DNA of 64,000 nt from Rhizomicrobium electricum (GTDB lineage Bacteria > Pseudomonadota > Alphaproteobacteria > Micropepsales > Micropepsaceae): assembly GCF_011762045.1 (NCBI RefSeq), contig NZ_JAASQS010000001.1, positions 335,868-399,867 of the forward strand, written 5' to 3'. The first letter of the stretch is position 1, and each line of letters begins with the position of its first letter. Both the position numbers and the translations under genes were made by a program. Under the pieces are notes generated by a model. It saw nothing but the letters and a program-made list of their open reading frames with translations. It had not been told where the DNA came from and did no database searches. Shown piece by piece: positions 8,300-17,494 of the stretch.

Positions 8300-10804
8300 A
8301 TGTCCATTCGCGCAGCCGTTGCGGCAGTCGTTTTGATGGCGGGTTCGGCGGCGGCGGGCGATTTGTTCCCCTTCACCATGCCCTGGAACGATGCCGGAAC
8401 CGGCAACATCACCGACATTTCGGCCTGGAACGACAAGCCGGCGGGCGCCAAGGGCTTCGTGACCGTCGCCAATGGACATCTGACGGCGGGCGGCAAACGC
8501 CTGCAACTGCTGGGCGTCAACGTGACTTTCGGTGCGAATGCGCCGACGCATGAGGACGCCGATATCGTCGCGCGCCGGATGGCCCGTTTCGGCATCAATA
8601 TCGTGCGGCTGCATCACATGGACACGCACAACGCGCCGAACGGCCTTCTGGAAAATGACCGCATCACCTTCAACCCCGAATACCTGGACCGGCTGGACTA
8701 CTTCATTGCCGCGCTGAAACGCCAAGGCGTCTATGTCGACATCAACCTGCATGTCGGGCGCACGTATCCGGGATTTGCGACCTGGCCGGGGGGCGACAAC
8801 TATTTCAAGGGCGTCGATCACTTCTACCCGCAAATGGTGAAATTGCAGAAGGACTATGCCCGCGATCTTCTCAGCCATCGCAATCCCTACACCGGAACCC
8901 GTTACGGCGAAGAGCCGGCGGTCGCCATCGTCGAGATCAACAACGAGAACGGCCTGATCCGCGAATGGGGCGCCGGTGCACTCGACGGCATGACCGAGCC
9001 GCTGCGCGGCGAAATCACCCGCCAGTGGAATGCCTGGCTCAAGCAGCGCTACGGCAGCGACGCGGCGCTTCGCAAAGCCTGGGGCGCGCGCAGCGAGCCG
9101 CTGGGCAAGGAGATGTTCACCTCCGGCTGGCAACTGCAGACGCTCGGCGGCGCCAAAGCTAAACTCGCCACTACTGCGGCCGGCGTGGCGATGACGATGG
9201 AGAGCAAAGGGCAGGAAGACTGGCACGTCCAGATGCACCAGGGCGGTCTCAATTTCATCGCCGATCAGCCCTACACCCTGACGCTGAAGCTCAGGGCCGA
9301 TCACCCGATGAGCCTCGCCGTGCAGGCGATGCAGACCCACGAGCCCTGGAAATGGCTGTGGTCCGACACCATCAAGGTCGGCACCGAATGGAAGACAGTG
9401 AGCGTCACCTTTTCTCCCACATTCGGCGAGACCGGCGCGCGGCTGACGTTGGGCGGGCTCGGTTTCGAAACCGGCACGCTCGAAATCGCCGAAGCGAGCC
9501 TTCGCCCCGGCGGTACGTCGGGCCTCAAGCCCGGCGAAAGCCTCGACCGCGGCACCATCGCGATCAGCGAGCACGCGTCCCGCTTCAGCCGCACGCCCGC
9601 AGCGCAGCGCGACTGGCTGAATTTCCTGTGGGACACCGAAGTGGGCTACTGGCGCGAAATGCAGCGGTTCCTGAAGGAAGATCTCGGCGTCAAACCGCCG
9701 ATCGTCGGTTCTCAGGCGGTCTACAGCCCGGCGCCGATCCAGAGCATGCTCGATGTCGTCGACGATCATTCCTATTGGCAGCATCCGCATTTCCCCGGCC
9801 GCCCTTGGGATCCGGACAATTGGCGGATCAAGAACGTGCCTATGGCGGGTGTCGAAAATGGCGGCACCATCGCGGAACTGGCGCTGCGCCGCGTGCCGGG
9901 CAAGCCGTTCATCGTCTCCGAATATAACGCGCCGGCGCCCAACGATTACCAAGCCGAGACGATGCCGCTGATCGCGGCTTACGGCGCCTTGCAGGATTGG
10001 GACGGCATCTTCCTGTTCGATTTCGGCGGCTGGAACAACAACTGGCACACCGATCACATCGACAGCTTCTTCGACAGCCGCTCCAATCCGGTCAAACTGG
10101 CAAGCCTGATTGCGACCGCGGCGATGCTGCGGCGGGGCGACGTGACCGCGGCTGCTCCCACCCATGCAACCCTGCCCGATCGTGCGGCCTGGATCGAAGC
10201 GCTGCGGCAGTCGGCCTATCCGCCCAGCGGTGCCAATTTCGGCATGCCGAAAGACGCCGCGCTGGCGCGCTCGGTCGGCGCGATTGCCGGCAGCGGTCCG
10301 GCGCCCGCGTGGCCGGTCAAGAGCGACACCGGCGAGCTTACCTGGGGGATCGGCGGCAAGACCGTGGTAATCGATGCGGCCCGCAGCAAAGGCCTGATCG
10401 GCGCGAAGCTCGGCCAAGCCTACGACGCGCACGGCGTCGGACTGGAACTCACCGAAGCGCAAGGCGACTGGGGCGTGCTGACGGCGACGGTCGTTCAGGG
10501 TACGGATTTTTCCTCGCCCGGCCGCATTCTCGTCACCGCCTTGGGGCGCGAAGAGAATACCGGACAGCAATGGACCGATGCCTCGCGGACTTCGGTGGGC
10601 CGCAATTGGGGCCAGGCGCCGGTGTTGGTGGAAGGCTTAGGGGCCCGCATCACCCTGCCCGTTGCGGCATCACGCGTGACCGCCTTCGCGCTCGACGAAC
10701 TCGGCAACCGCAAGGCCCCGCTGCCCGTGACCGGCAGCGCACGCGCGACCGTCGAAATCGGCGAACGCTATCGCACGCTGTGGTATGAAATCGTGGTGAA
10801 GTGA
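8300..10804 (+). CDS. Secreted clan GH-A glycoside hydrolase with inserted jelly-roll domain
   Basis: 834 residues. The ATG follows GGAGGTG. A signal peptide ends near residue 19 (AGSAAA). A GH-A TIM barrel starts with GVNVTFG and NIVRLHH. The acid/base is probably Glu216 in INNENG and the nucleophile Glu541 in VSEYN, the usual Asn-Glu and Glu pair of the clan. Between them, residues ~268-410 look like a CBM4/9-type jelly-roll (YTLTLKLRAD, EWKTVSVTF). So a carbohydrate-binding domain is inserted inside the barrel. The last ~250 residues are beta-rich and unassigned. Substrate unknown. Its 3' end is 4 bp from the converging beta-helix gene. Probably hydrolyses a polysaccharide or oligosaccharide outside the inner membrane. 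Confidence 0.8.
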   Translation: MSIRAAVAAVVLMAGSAAAGDLFPFTMPWNDAGTGNITDISAWNDKPAGAKGFVTVANGHLTAGGKRLQLLGVNVTFGANAPTHEDADIVARRMARFGINIVRLHHMDTHNAPNGLLENDRITFNPEYLDRLDYFIAALKRQGVYVDINLHVGRTYPGFATWPGGDNYFKGVDHFYPQMVKLQKDYARDLLSHRNPYTGTRYGEEPAVAIVEINNENGLIREWGAGALDGMTEPLRGEITRQWNAWLKQRYGSDAALRKAWGARSEPLGKEMFTSGWQLQTLGGAKAKLATTAAGVAMTMESKGQEDWHVQMHQGGLNFIADQPYTLTLKLRADHPMSLAVQAMQTHEPWKWLWSDTIKVGTEWKTVSVTFSPTFGETGARLTLGGLGFETGTLEIAEASLRPGGTSGLKPGESLDRGTIAISEHASRFSRTPAAQRDWLNFLWDTEVGYWREMQRFLKEDLGVKPPIVGSQAVYSPAPIQSMLDVVDDHSYWQHPHFPGRPWDPDNWRIKNVPMAGVENGGTIAELALRRVPGKPFIVSEYNAPAPNDYQAETMPLIAAYGALQDWDGIFLFDFGGWNNNWHTDHIDSFFDSRSNPVKLASLIATAAMLRRGDVTAAAPTHATLPDRAAWIEALRQSAYPPSGANFGMPKDAALARSVGAIAGSGPAPAWPVKSDTGELTWGIGGKTVVIDAARSKGLIGAKLGQAYDAHGVGLELTEAQGDWGVLTATVVQGTDFSSPGRILVTALGREENTGQQWTDASRTSVGRNWGQAPVLVEGLGARITLPVAASRVTAFALDELGNRKAPLPVTGSARATVEIGERYRTLWYEIVVK

Positions 10805-10808
10805 GTGC

Positions 10809-13800
10809 TCACGGCGTCACCGCGTAAAGCGCGTGATGGGTGACGATGTAGAGCCTCGGTCCCGCGAACACGAGTTGCAGCGGGCGGTCGGGCACGTCGA
10901 TGCGGCCGGTCTCGCGGCCATCGGATGAATAAACGAAGATCTGGCCGTTGGCGACATAGACGCGACCGGATGAATCCGTCGCCACGCATTCGCCGCCGCG
11001 GTCGGCGAAGACTTTGAGATCGGTCAGCGCGCCGGATTTGCCCACTTTGGCGCTGTAAGTCTTGCCTTCCGCCGAATTGCTGAGGAAGACGCGCGATCCC
11101 GGCGCCGCGGTCGTGAAACCGTAAGTGTCGAGCGCGTGCGAGAAACGCCAGCCGCGATTGTCGGGCGGGCCTTGATGCACCACACGATAATCCGGCAGCG
11201 CCAGACTGCCATCCGGCGAAACGTACTGCTTGGCGGGCGCATTGGCGGCATCGCGCGCGAACAACTCGGCGAGCGTGGTGAAATGATCGGTTTTCGGATC
11301 GTATTGATCGCGGAATTCGCCGTTCACCCACCAATTGGTCGGCAGCGCCAGCTTTTTCGCGCGTGAAACCGCCGTCGGCTCGAGCGGCACGATCGCGGCA
11401 TTGGGCGCATCGGGATCGAGACTGAAGGCGGCGCCGTAAAATCCGGCCGACGACTGCACCAAGAGACGATCGGAGGCATCGACGGCGACATTGACCGCAT
11501 CGAAAGGATGATCGCTGACCACCTCCAGCCCCTTGTCCGACCAGCGATAGATGCGCTGGAACGTGCGGTCGACGAAATAGAACCGGCCTTTCGAATCCGC
11601 CGCGCCACCGCCAAGCGCAAAAAAGCCGTCGGCGAGTTTCTTCACCTGCGGACCGGAAGCGGGCTCGGCTGCGGGCGGCTTGCCGGTGACGTCGAGCGAC
11701 GCGAACTGACGCTCGCGCACCACCGTGCCGGACGTGCGGTCCTCGATGGCGTTTTCATAGGGGAACTTGTTGGGGCGCAGGTAGGTGGTGCAATCCTTGT
11801 CCGTATTATCGCAATAGGTGAAGCCGCTTTCGGCATTCACCGCCACATTGCGGAAGCGGATGTTGCGGGCGTTGTAAAGCCTGACCGCGGTGGGTGCCGG
11901 GACCAGCGTACGGGTGACGCGATAGGCGTGGTAATTCGCGATCAGGATATCGCGGGAATCGCGGATCTCGAACGAGGTGGCATTGCCGCTTTCGCGATAC
12001 TCCTCTTCGGTCTGGGGCGCCAGGAACTCCCAATTGGCGACACGTTCGAGCACGATCTCGGCGCGGACATGATGTTCCACGCTCATCTCGTAGGCATGAC
12101 CGGGCGTGGTGGTGTCGGAGATATAGAACCCGGCGCCCGCATAGGTATCCGGCGTCCAGCAACCGACGAAGGTGCCGCCGCCGCCTTTGGTCACCCACAG
12201 ACTCGGATACTGCCCATCCCAGCGCGGCGCCGGATTGGGATCGAGGAACGGGTTGGTGTTGACGCGGGCGGCGGTCTGCGCGGCGTTGAACGGGGTCGAT
12301 TGCGCCATGCCGGTGAAGTCGTTGCCGAGCGCGAGCTGGAACTTGATGTCGTCGACCAGCGAATTTTCGCCCGCCATCCACAGCATCGCCGTGGCGCGCG
12401 GATTGATGCCGCCGGAATAGAGCCCGAAACCGGAAACGATCGCATCGCCGCCTTCGGCCGATTGAATCATCGCCTTGGGCGCCCCCACGCCTGCAAACGC
12501 CGGCGTCTGATCGTTCAGGATGATCTGGGTCAGGTTGGGATGCAGCGCCACCAGTACCGTATCCGGCTTCAGGCGCAGCGTGTCGCTGATGCGGTAAAAC
12601 CCGAGCGGCAGATAGACGACACGATGGCTGTCGATGGCGCGCTGCAGCGCAGCGGTATCGTCCGCCTTGCCGTCGCCGACCGCACCGCCATCCCGCACGC
12701 TGTACCACTCCGCCACCGGCGGCAGCGGACGGACCAAAGGTGCGTGTTCCGGCGGCAGTGCGGCAAGCGGCGCGATGTCGGATGTTGTCTTGATGGCGCC
12801 CATGCGGCCGAGATCGGGCACGTGCACGCCGTGGCTGAAGGCGGCGACGCGATAGGCGCGGCCACTCCCAGCGACCGTCTTGCCGCTGTCGCGGAACTTG
12901 GCAAAGACCGGCGTATCGGCAGCGAGCGCGTTGTCGAAACCGACCTGGGTATAGACGGTGTTCTCGTTCGAGATGATCACGCCCGCATCGCGCACACTCT
13001 CGAAGCGGACATCCTTGCCCCAAAGCCAATCGCTGTAGCCCTTGTCGATCTCGATGCCGACCGGCACGTTGCGGATCGCGACATTGGCGAGGGTCAGTGC
13101 GAGTTCGTGCTCGCGGATGGCGGCGCTGCGTTGGCCTTCGAAGCTGGAATCGAGCACGGTGAACTGCCAGGCGGGCGATGTCTTCTCGCTGACGATGCCG
13201 TAACGGCCGCCGTGAAAATGAACGTCGCGGATGAAATTGCTCGCCTGATAGATGCCGGCGAAACCCGAGCCGAGGTGCAGATCCATGTGGCTCAGAAAGC
13301 CGTGCTGAGCGACACGGAAGCGGAACGCCGCGGCGGCCGGATTGCCCTCGCCGATCTCGACGTCGACATTGCTCATGGCCGAGTAGAACGTGGCGGAATG
13401 GGCGTCGGCGATCTTCGGATCGAACGGCACGATGCCCGACGGCGGGAACGGCACATGGGGGATCACGCCGCGCGGCGCACCGACGAACGCCACCATATAG
13501 GAGACGCCCTTCTGGAAGCCGGACGTCTTGTCGCCCAGCACCAGAACGGGGCGCGTGGCGCCGACGCCGAACACGCGCACGCCAGGCCAGACCAGAAGCG
13601 TGCGGCTGATGCGGTAGCGGCCGGACGGCAGGAACACGACCCCGCCGCCCTTCTCGCCTTTGTCGATCGCCGCCTGGATCGCTGCGGTATCGTCGGCAAC
13701 TCCGTCGCCTTTGCCTTGGACCGTCACCGCGCGCGGATCGGCCGGGGCCGTCTGGTAGACGGACGTCGAAGCCAATGCCGGAACGGCCGCGCAAAAGAAC

Positions 13801-13829
13801 GCGATCAGAGCGCCTCGGAGAAACCGCAT
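10809..13829 (-). CDS. Tandem beta-helix (GH55/pectate-lyase-3-like) protein fused to a propeller
   Basis: 1006 residues from the ATG at 13829. This start is preferred over one upstream because GAGGGG precedes it and MRFLRGALIAFFCAA begins a clean signal peptide. Two pectate-lyase-3 type openings are seen: GVADDTAAIQAAID near residue 40 and GKADDTAALQRAID near residue 390. Each is followed by VVFLPSGRYRIS or VVYLPLGFYRIS. The tandem beta-helix layout is that of GH55. Residues ~725-1006 read as an NHL/SMP-30-like propeller (DSKGRFYFVD, DSSGRVYVANG). Its start lies 7 bp after the stop of the TonB receptor gene, so the two are co-transcribed. Likely a periplasmic or surface polysaccharide-active protein; substrate unknown. 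Confidence 0.75.
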   Translation of the reverse strand: MRFLRGALIAFFCAAVPALASTSVYQTAPADPRAVTVQGKGDGVADDTAAIQAAIDKGEKGGGVVFLPSGRYRISRTLLVWPGVRVFGVGATRPVLVLGDKTSGFQKGVSYMVAFVGAPRGVIPHVPFPPSGIVPFDPKIADAHSATFYSAMSNVDVEIGEGNPAAAAFRFRVAQHGFLSHMDLHLGSGFAGIYQASNFIRDVHFHGGRYGIVSEKTSPAWQFTVLDSSFEGQRSAAIREHELALTLANVAIRNVPVGIEIDKGYSDWLWGKDVRFESVRDAGVIISNENTVYTQVGFDNALAADTPVFAKFRDSGKTVAGSGRAYRVAAFSHGVHVPDLGRMGAIKTTSDIAPLAALPPEHAPLVRPLPPVAEWYSVRDGGAVGDGKADDTAALQRAIDSHRVVYLPLGFYRISDTLRLKPDTVLVALHPNLTQIILNDQTPAFAGVGAPKAMIQSAEGGDAIVSGFGLYSGGINPRATAMLWMAGENSLVDDIKFQLALGNDFTGMAQSTPFNAAQTAARVNTNPFLDPNPAPRWDGQYPSLWVTKGGGGTFVGCWTPDTYAGAGFYISDTTTPGHAYEMSVEHHVRAEIVLERVANWEFLAPQTEEEYRESGNATSFEIRDSRDILIANYHAYRVTRTLVPAPTAVRLYNARNIRFRNVAVNAESGFTYCDNTDKDCTTYLRPNKFPYENAIEDRTSGTVVRERQFASLDVTGKPPAAEPASGPQVKKLADGFFALGGGAADSKGRFYFVDRTFQRIYRWSDKGLEVVSDHPFDAVNVAVDASDRLLVQSSAGFYGAAFSLDPDAPNAAIVPLEPTAVSRAKKLALPTNWWVNGEFRDQYDPKTDHFTTLAELFARDAANAPAKQYVSPDGSLALPDYRVVHQGPPDNRGWRFSHALDTYGFTTAAPGSRVFLSNSAEGKTYSAKVGKSGALTDLKVFADRGGECVATDSSGRVYVANGQIFVYSSDGRETGRIDVPDRPLQLVFAGPRLYIVTHHALYAVTP

Positions 13830-13836
13830 CGTCCCC

Positions 13837-16791
13837 TCACAGATTGAAGCGCACGCCGATGCGGTACACCCGGCCCACCAAGTCATAAAGCGCGGGATTG
13901 ACGTCGAGACCGGTGTTGGTCTGCGGCGATGCCGCCGGATCGCGATCCAAGAGGTTGTCGATCTTGAAATACGCGGTCATCTGATCGGTCAGGTTGTAGG
14001 TACCGCCGACATCGAGATAGAACGCGCCCGCCATGTGGTTTCTGTCGAGCGTAGGGAAATTGGTGCTCGTCGCCGGGCATCCGGTGGTGCACTCGATGTA
14101 TTGGCGGCCGATGACGCCGTCGGAGAACCAGCGCTGCTGCAGCATGATGCCGAACTTCTCGGTGTCCCAGCTTTCGATCAAGAGCAGCTTCCAGTGAGGC
14201 GTGTTACCGCTGTTGGTGCCAGCGCTCTGCACCGGAGCCGACCCCGGAATGCCCGGATCAGTGACGAAACTCGAGATGTTGGTGGCCAATCCGTGCACGA
14301 CGAAGCGTCCCGGCAACCCGACATCCTCAAGGCCGAACTGATAGCTGGCCTCGTAGTCGAAGCCTTCGGTGAAGATCGAAGCCAGGTTGAACTGCTGCAC
14401 GTTGACATACGGCGTCGGGCCGGTGAGATCGAAGGCACCGCAGGTCTGGGCGATGCCGCCCCGGCAGAAGTTGACGATCTGGTCGGCGGAAAGGCTCGAA
14501 ATGCCCTTGGTGAGCTTGATGCGATAGTAATCGAACGAGACGCTGAGGCCCGGCATCCAATCGGGCTGCGACAGCACGATGCCGGCCTCGATATTGCGCG
14601 CGATTTCTGGCTTGAGCGCCGTGTTGCCGATGGTGTTCTGGAAGATGGTGAGCTTGGACGGCGGATTGGTGAACGGATTGGTGAAGCTGGGGACCGTAGT
14701 GGTCGTAGGCGCCGCGAAAAGCTCCGACAGATTCGGGGCGCGCACGTCGTTCGACGTCACGGCCCGGAGGCGGACGCCGTTGAGCGGCGTATCCCAGGTG
14801 GCGCCGATCTTCCACGTCCAGACGACGCCGGAGGTCGAATAGTCGGTCCAGCGTCCGGCGACGTTGAGGTTCGCCTTGCCGAGTTCCGGCGTATCCACGA
14901 ACGGCATGTTCACTTCGGCATAGGCTTCCTTCACGTCGTACATGCCGGTGCCGTTGTGATAGTTGCCGGCATACCAGTTCGAGCCGTTGGTCGACAGCGT
15001 CGGATCGGCCGGATAGGCGTCGTTATACGGCGTGCCATTGGCGGAACCGTTGCCGTAGGGATCGGCCTCGACGCGATAATACTCACGCCGGTATTCGCCG
15101 CCGAACGCCACCGACACCGGCCCTGCCCACAGCGAAACCGGCTCGCCGTTGATATTGAGGCTGACCACGTCCTGCGCCTGATGGGTATGCTGGAATGGGC
15201 CGTTCGACGGCTGGAGATACGCGAGCGTAGACGGGCTCGGCGTGCGACCGCCGAAGATATTGAGCGGCTGGCAGCCGTTCGCACTGGCGACGAGATCGGC
15301 GCACACGATCTGACCATTTGAGATCGTCGCGTTGATTGCCTGGCTGTAGTGCGGGTTCAGCAGCATGTTGCGAACGCGAATCCAGGTGAGTTCCTCGCCG
15401 TGTTCGTAATAGGTGTCATACCGCCAGTTGGTGCCGCCGAGATCGAACTTGCCGTCGGCGCCCAGCACGGCACGCATCTGTCCGCGCGACGTGTTGACAT
15501 GGATATTCGGCAGCATCGCGTTGTCGGTACCGAAACTGAAGCCGGTGATGTTGTTGGCCGTACACGCCGCCGCGACCGAAGCGGGCAGATAGGGATTGGC
15601 GCACGAAACCGAGATGTTGGACTTCTGGGCACCGGGATTGGGCTGGTTGTTGGTGGTGACCCGCGACCAATTGAGGGTGGCATAGACCTCATTGTCCGAA
15701 TTGAGGTCGTAACCGATCCTCGTATAGCCGTTGAGGCGCTTGATGCCCGACTTCAGCGACGCGCCGATGCCGACGCCGCCGGAGCGGTCGCCGCCGACAC
15801 AGAAGCCGCTGATGCAGCCCGTCACATCGCCGTTAGGATTGTGGGTGGGCACTCCGCCGGAGCCGTAAACGAATGGGAACGGATTGCCGTTGACGTCGAA
15901 CGCCGTTCCCTGCAGCGGACCTTTGCTGATCAATCCGTATTTCGAATAGGCATAGGCCTGGGCGTGATCGCGATAGAGATAGCGGGGACCGCCGTCGTTG
16001 ACGGTCGGGCCGCGATCGAGCAGCGTCGTCGCCCGGTACCACTGCCGCCCGTTCGGTGCGCTCTCGCCAAATCCGGCAGCCGGCACGCCATCTTCATGAT
16101 CGTATTCGCCCGACACTTCGACATGCAGCTTGCCGCCGAGAAACGCCTGCCCCACCGCCGCCTGGAGAAGATATTGCGCATCGTCGCCGTAGGTGGAAAT
16201 GCCGCCCTGGACGTTGGCTTTGACGCCCTCGAAATGCTTGTTGGTGATGAAGTTGACCACACCGCCCACGGCATCGGAGCCGTAGGACGCGGACGCACCG
16301 CCCGTCACGACGTCGACGCGCTCGACCAGAAGCTGAGGAAACAGGCTGATGTCGGGAACGCCGGTGACATTGGCACCGACCACGCGCTGGCCGTCGAGCA
16401 ACGTCAGGGTTCGGATCGTGCCGAGACCGCGCAGCGAAAAATTGGAGAGGCCCTGCTGACCGCTGGAAGTGGAGAAAGTATTCGTGCTTGTGCCGGACGA
16501 GCCCTGGAGCGACGGCAACTGGGCGATGGTGTTATAGATGTTGGGCTGCGCGTTCTTTTCGATCTGCTCAGTGCCGACGATGGTGGTCGGCGTCGGCGCG
16601 GTGAAGCCGGTCGCCTGAATGCGCGTGCCGGTGACGACGACAGTCTCGGCCATCTCGGCGCTGGGCTGCGCCGTTCCGGGCGTTTGAGCAGCGGACGCAT
16701 TCGCGAGCGCAACGAGACTGGCGGACGCAAGCAAAGCTGTCAGCGCAAGATGCCGAGGGCGGTTCGCAACGGGTTGGCCGCTCTGTCGCAT
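13837..16791 (-). CDS. TonB-dependent outer membrane receptor (984 aa)
   Basis: Signal peptide to about residue 35 (NASAAQ). A plug domain follows (VVVTGTRI, then SLRGLGTIRTLTLLDGQR and GSDAVGGVVNFI). A long beta-barrel ends in the aromatic-containing terminus RIGVRFNL. GGGGAG precedes the ATG. It is the first gene of a two-gene unit with the beta-helix/propeller gene, the usual partnership for TonB-dependent uptake of saccharides released by a secreted enzyme. There is no STN domain, so it is not a transducing receptor. The substrate is inferred from context only. Confidence 0.85.
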   Translation of the reverse strand: MRQSGQPVANRPRHLALTALLASASLVALANASAAQTPGTAQPSAEMAETVVVTGTRIQATGFTAPTPTTIVGTEQIEKNAQPNIYNTIAQLPSLQGSSGTSTNTFSTSSGQQGLSNFSLRGLGTIRTLTLLDGQRVVGANVTGVPDISLFPQLLVERVDVVTGGASASYGSDAVGGVVNFITNKHFEGVKANVQGGISTYGDDAQYLLQAAVGQAFLGGKLHVEVSGEYDHEDGVPAAGFGESAPNGRQWYRATTLLDRGPTVNDGGPRYLYRDHAQAYAYSKYGLISKGPLQGTAFDVNGNPFPFVYGSGGVPTHNPNGDVTGCISGFCVGGDRSGGVGIGASLKSGIKRLNGYTRIGYDLNSDNEVYATLNWSRVTTNNQPNPGAQKSNISVSCANPYLPASVAAACTANNITGFSFGTDNAMLPNIHVNTSRGQMRAVLGADGKFDLGGTNWRYDTYYEHGEELTWIRVRNMLLNPHYSQAINATISNGQIVCADLVASANGCQPLNIFGGRTPSPSTLAYLQPSNGPFQHTHQAQDVVSLNINGEPVSLWAGPVSVAFGGEYRREYYRVEADPYGNGSANGTPYNDAYPADPTLSTNGSNWYAGNYHNGTGMYDVKEAYAEVNMPFVDTPELGKANLNVAGRWTDYSTSGVVWTWKIGATWDTPLNGVRLRAVTSNDVRAPNLSELFAAPTTTTVPSFTNPFTNPPSKLTIFQNTIGNTALKPEIARNIEAGIVLSQPDWMPGLSVSFDYYRIKLTKGISSLSADQIVNFCRGGIAQTCGAFDLTGPTPYVNVQQFNLASIFTEGFDYEASYQFGLEDVGLPGRFVVHGLATNISSFVTDPGIPGSAPVQSAGTNSGNTPHWKLLLIESWDTEKFGIMLQQRWFSDGVIGRQYIECTTGCPATSTNFPTLDRNHMAGAFYLDVGGTYNLTDQMTAYFKIDNLLDRDPAASPQTNTGLDVNPALYDLVGRVYRIGVRFNL

Positions 16792-16951
16792 TGATCTTCA
16801 CTCCCCAATTGTATGTTGTACGGCTGTTCCGCCGCTCCATGTTGATGATATCGGGAGTTTCGAAGCAGACATCCTCGACCAAGGTCGTAGTTTTCTCGCG
16901 GCGGAGAAACCTCGATATTGGGTCACCACATCAGCAGATCGTTGGGGAACC

Positions 16952-17482
16952 GTGGCGGATTCATCACGCGGCATCGCACCGTTGGCCATCATCATCATGG
17001 GCGTGAGCGGCAGCGGGAAGTCGACGCTAGCCCGCGAAATTTCCGCGGCGATGGGCCTGGATTTCCTCGAAGGCGATGCGTTCCACATGCCGGAATCGAT
17101 CGCCAAGATGGCGGCCGGATCGCCGCTGACCGACGACGACCGCTGGCCCTGGCTCGACCGCCTCGGACACGCCGTCAACGCAAACGTCGAGACGCATGGC
17201 GTGGCGCTGGCAACCTGCTCGGCGCTCAAGCGCATCTATCGCGACCGCTTGCGCCAGACCATAGCCGCGCCGGTCAATTTCGTGCTGCTCGAAGGCGAAC
17301 GCGACGTGCTGGCACGCCGGCTTTCCAGCCGCACCGGGCATTACATGCCGGCGAGCCTTCTATCCAGCCAGCTCGAAACCCTGGAACTGCCCGGACCGGA
17401 CGAGCACGTGCTCACGCTCGACGCCGCACTGCCGCCAGCGGAGCTGCGCGACGACGTGCTGAAATGGCTGGCGGAGTGTTGA
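16952..17482 (+). CDS. gntK: Gluconokinase
   Basis: 176 residues, the normal size for thermoresistant-type gluconokinase. Phosphorylates D-gluconate with ATP to 6-phosphogluconate, feeding the Entner-Doudoroff or pentose phosphate route. The Walker A motif is GVSGSGKST (residues 17-25). Family blocks are FLEGDAFH, the ALKRIYRDRLR helix and GHYMPASLLSSQLETLE. The start is a GTG at 16952; the next ATG lies inside the P-loop and is too late. It diverges from the TonB receptor gene across 160 bp and converges with the RmlD-like gene at a 12-bp gap. A gluconate permease gene lies 1.3 kb further on. Confidence 0.9.
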   Translation: MADSSRGIAPLAIIIMGVSGSGKSTLAREISAAMGLDFLEGDAFHMPESIAKMAAGSPLTDDDRWPWLDRLGHAVNANVETHGVALATCSALKRIYRDRLRQTIAAPVNFVLLEGERDVLARRLSSRTGHYMPASLLSSQLETLELPGPDEHVLTLDAALPPAELRDDVLKWLAEC

Positions 17483-17494
17483 AGCGGCGCGCGC

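Noticed and set aside
11508-13847. Plus-strand open frame of 779 codons opposite the beta-helix gene
   Set aside because: No domain or signal. The opposite strand encodes a well-formed signal peptide, two beta-helices and a propeller.
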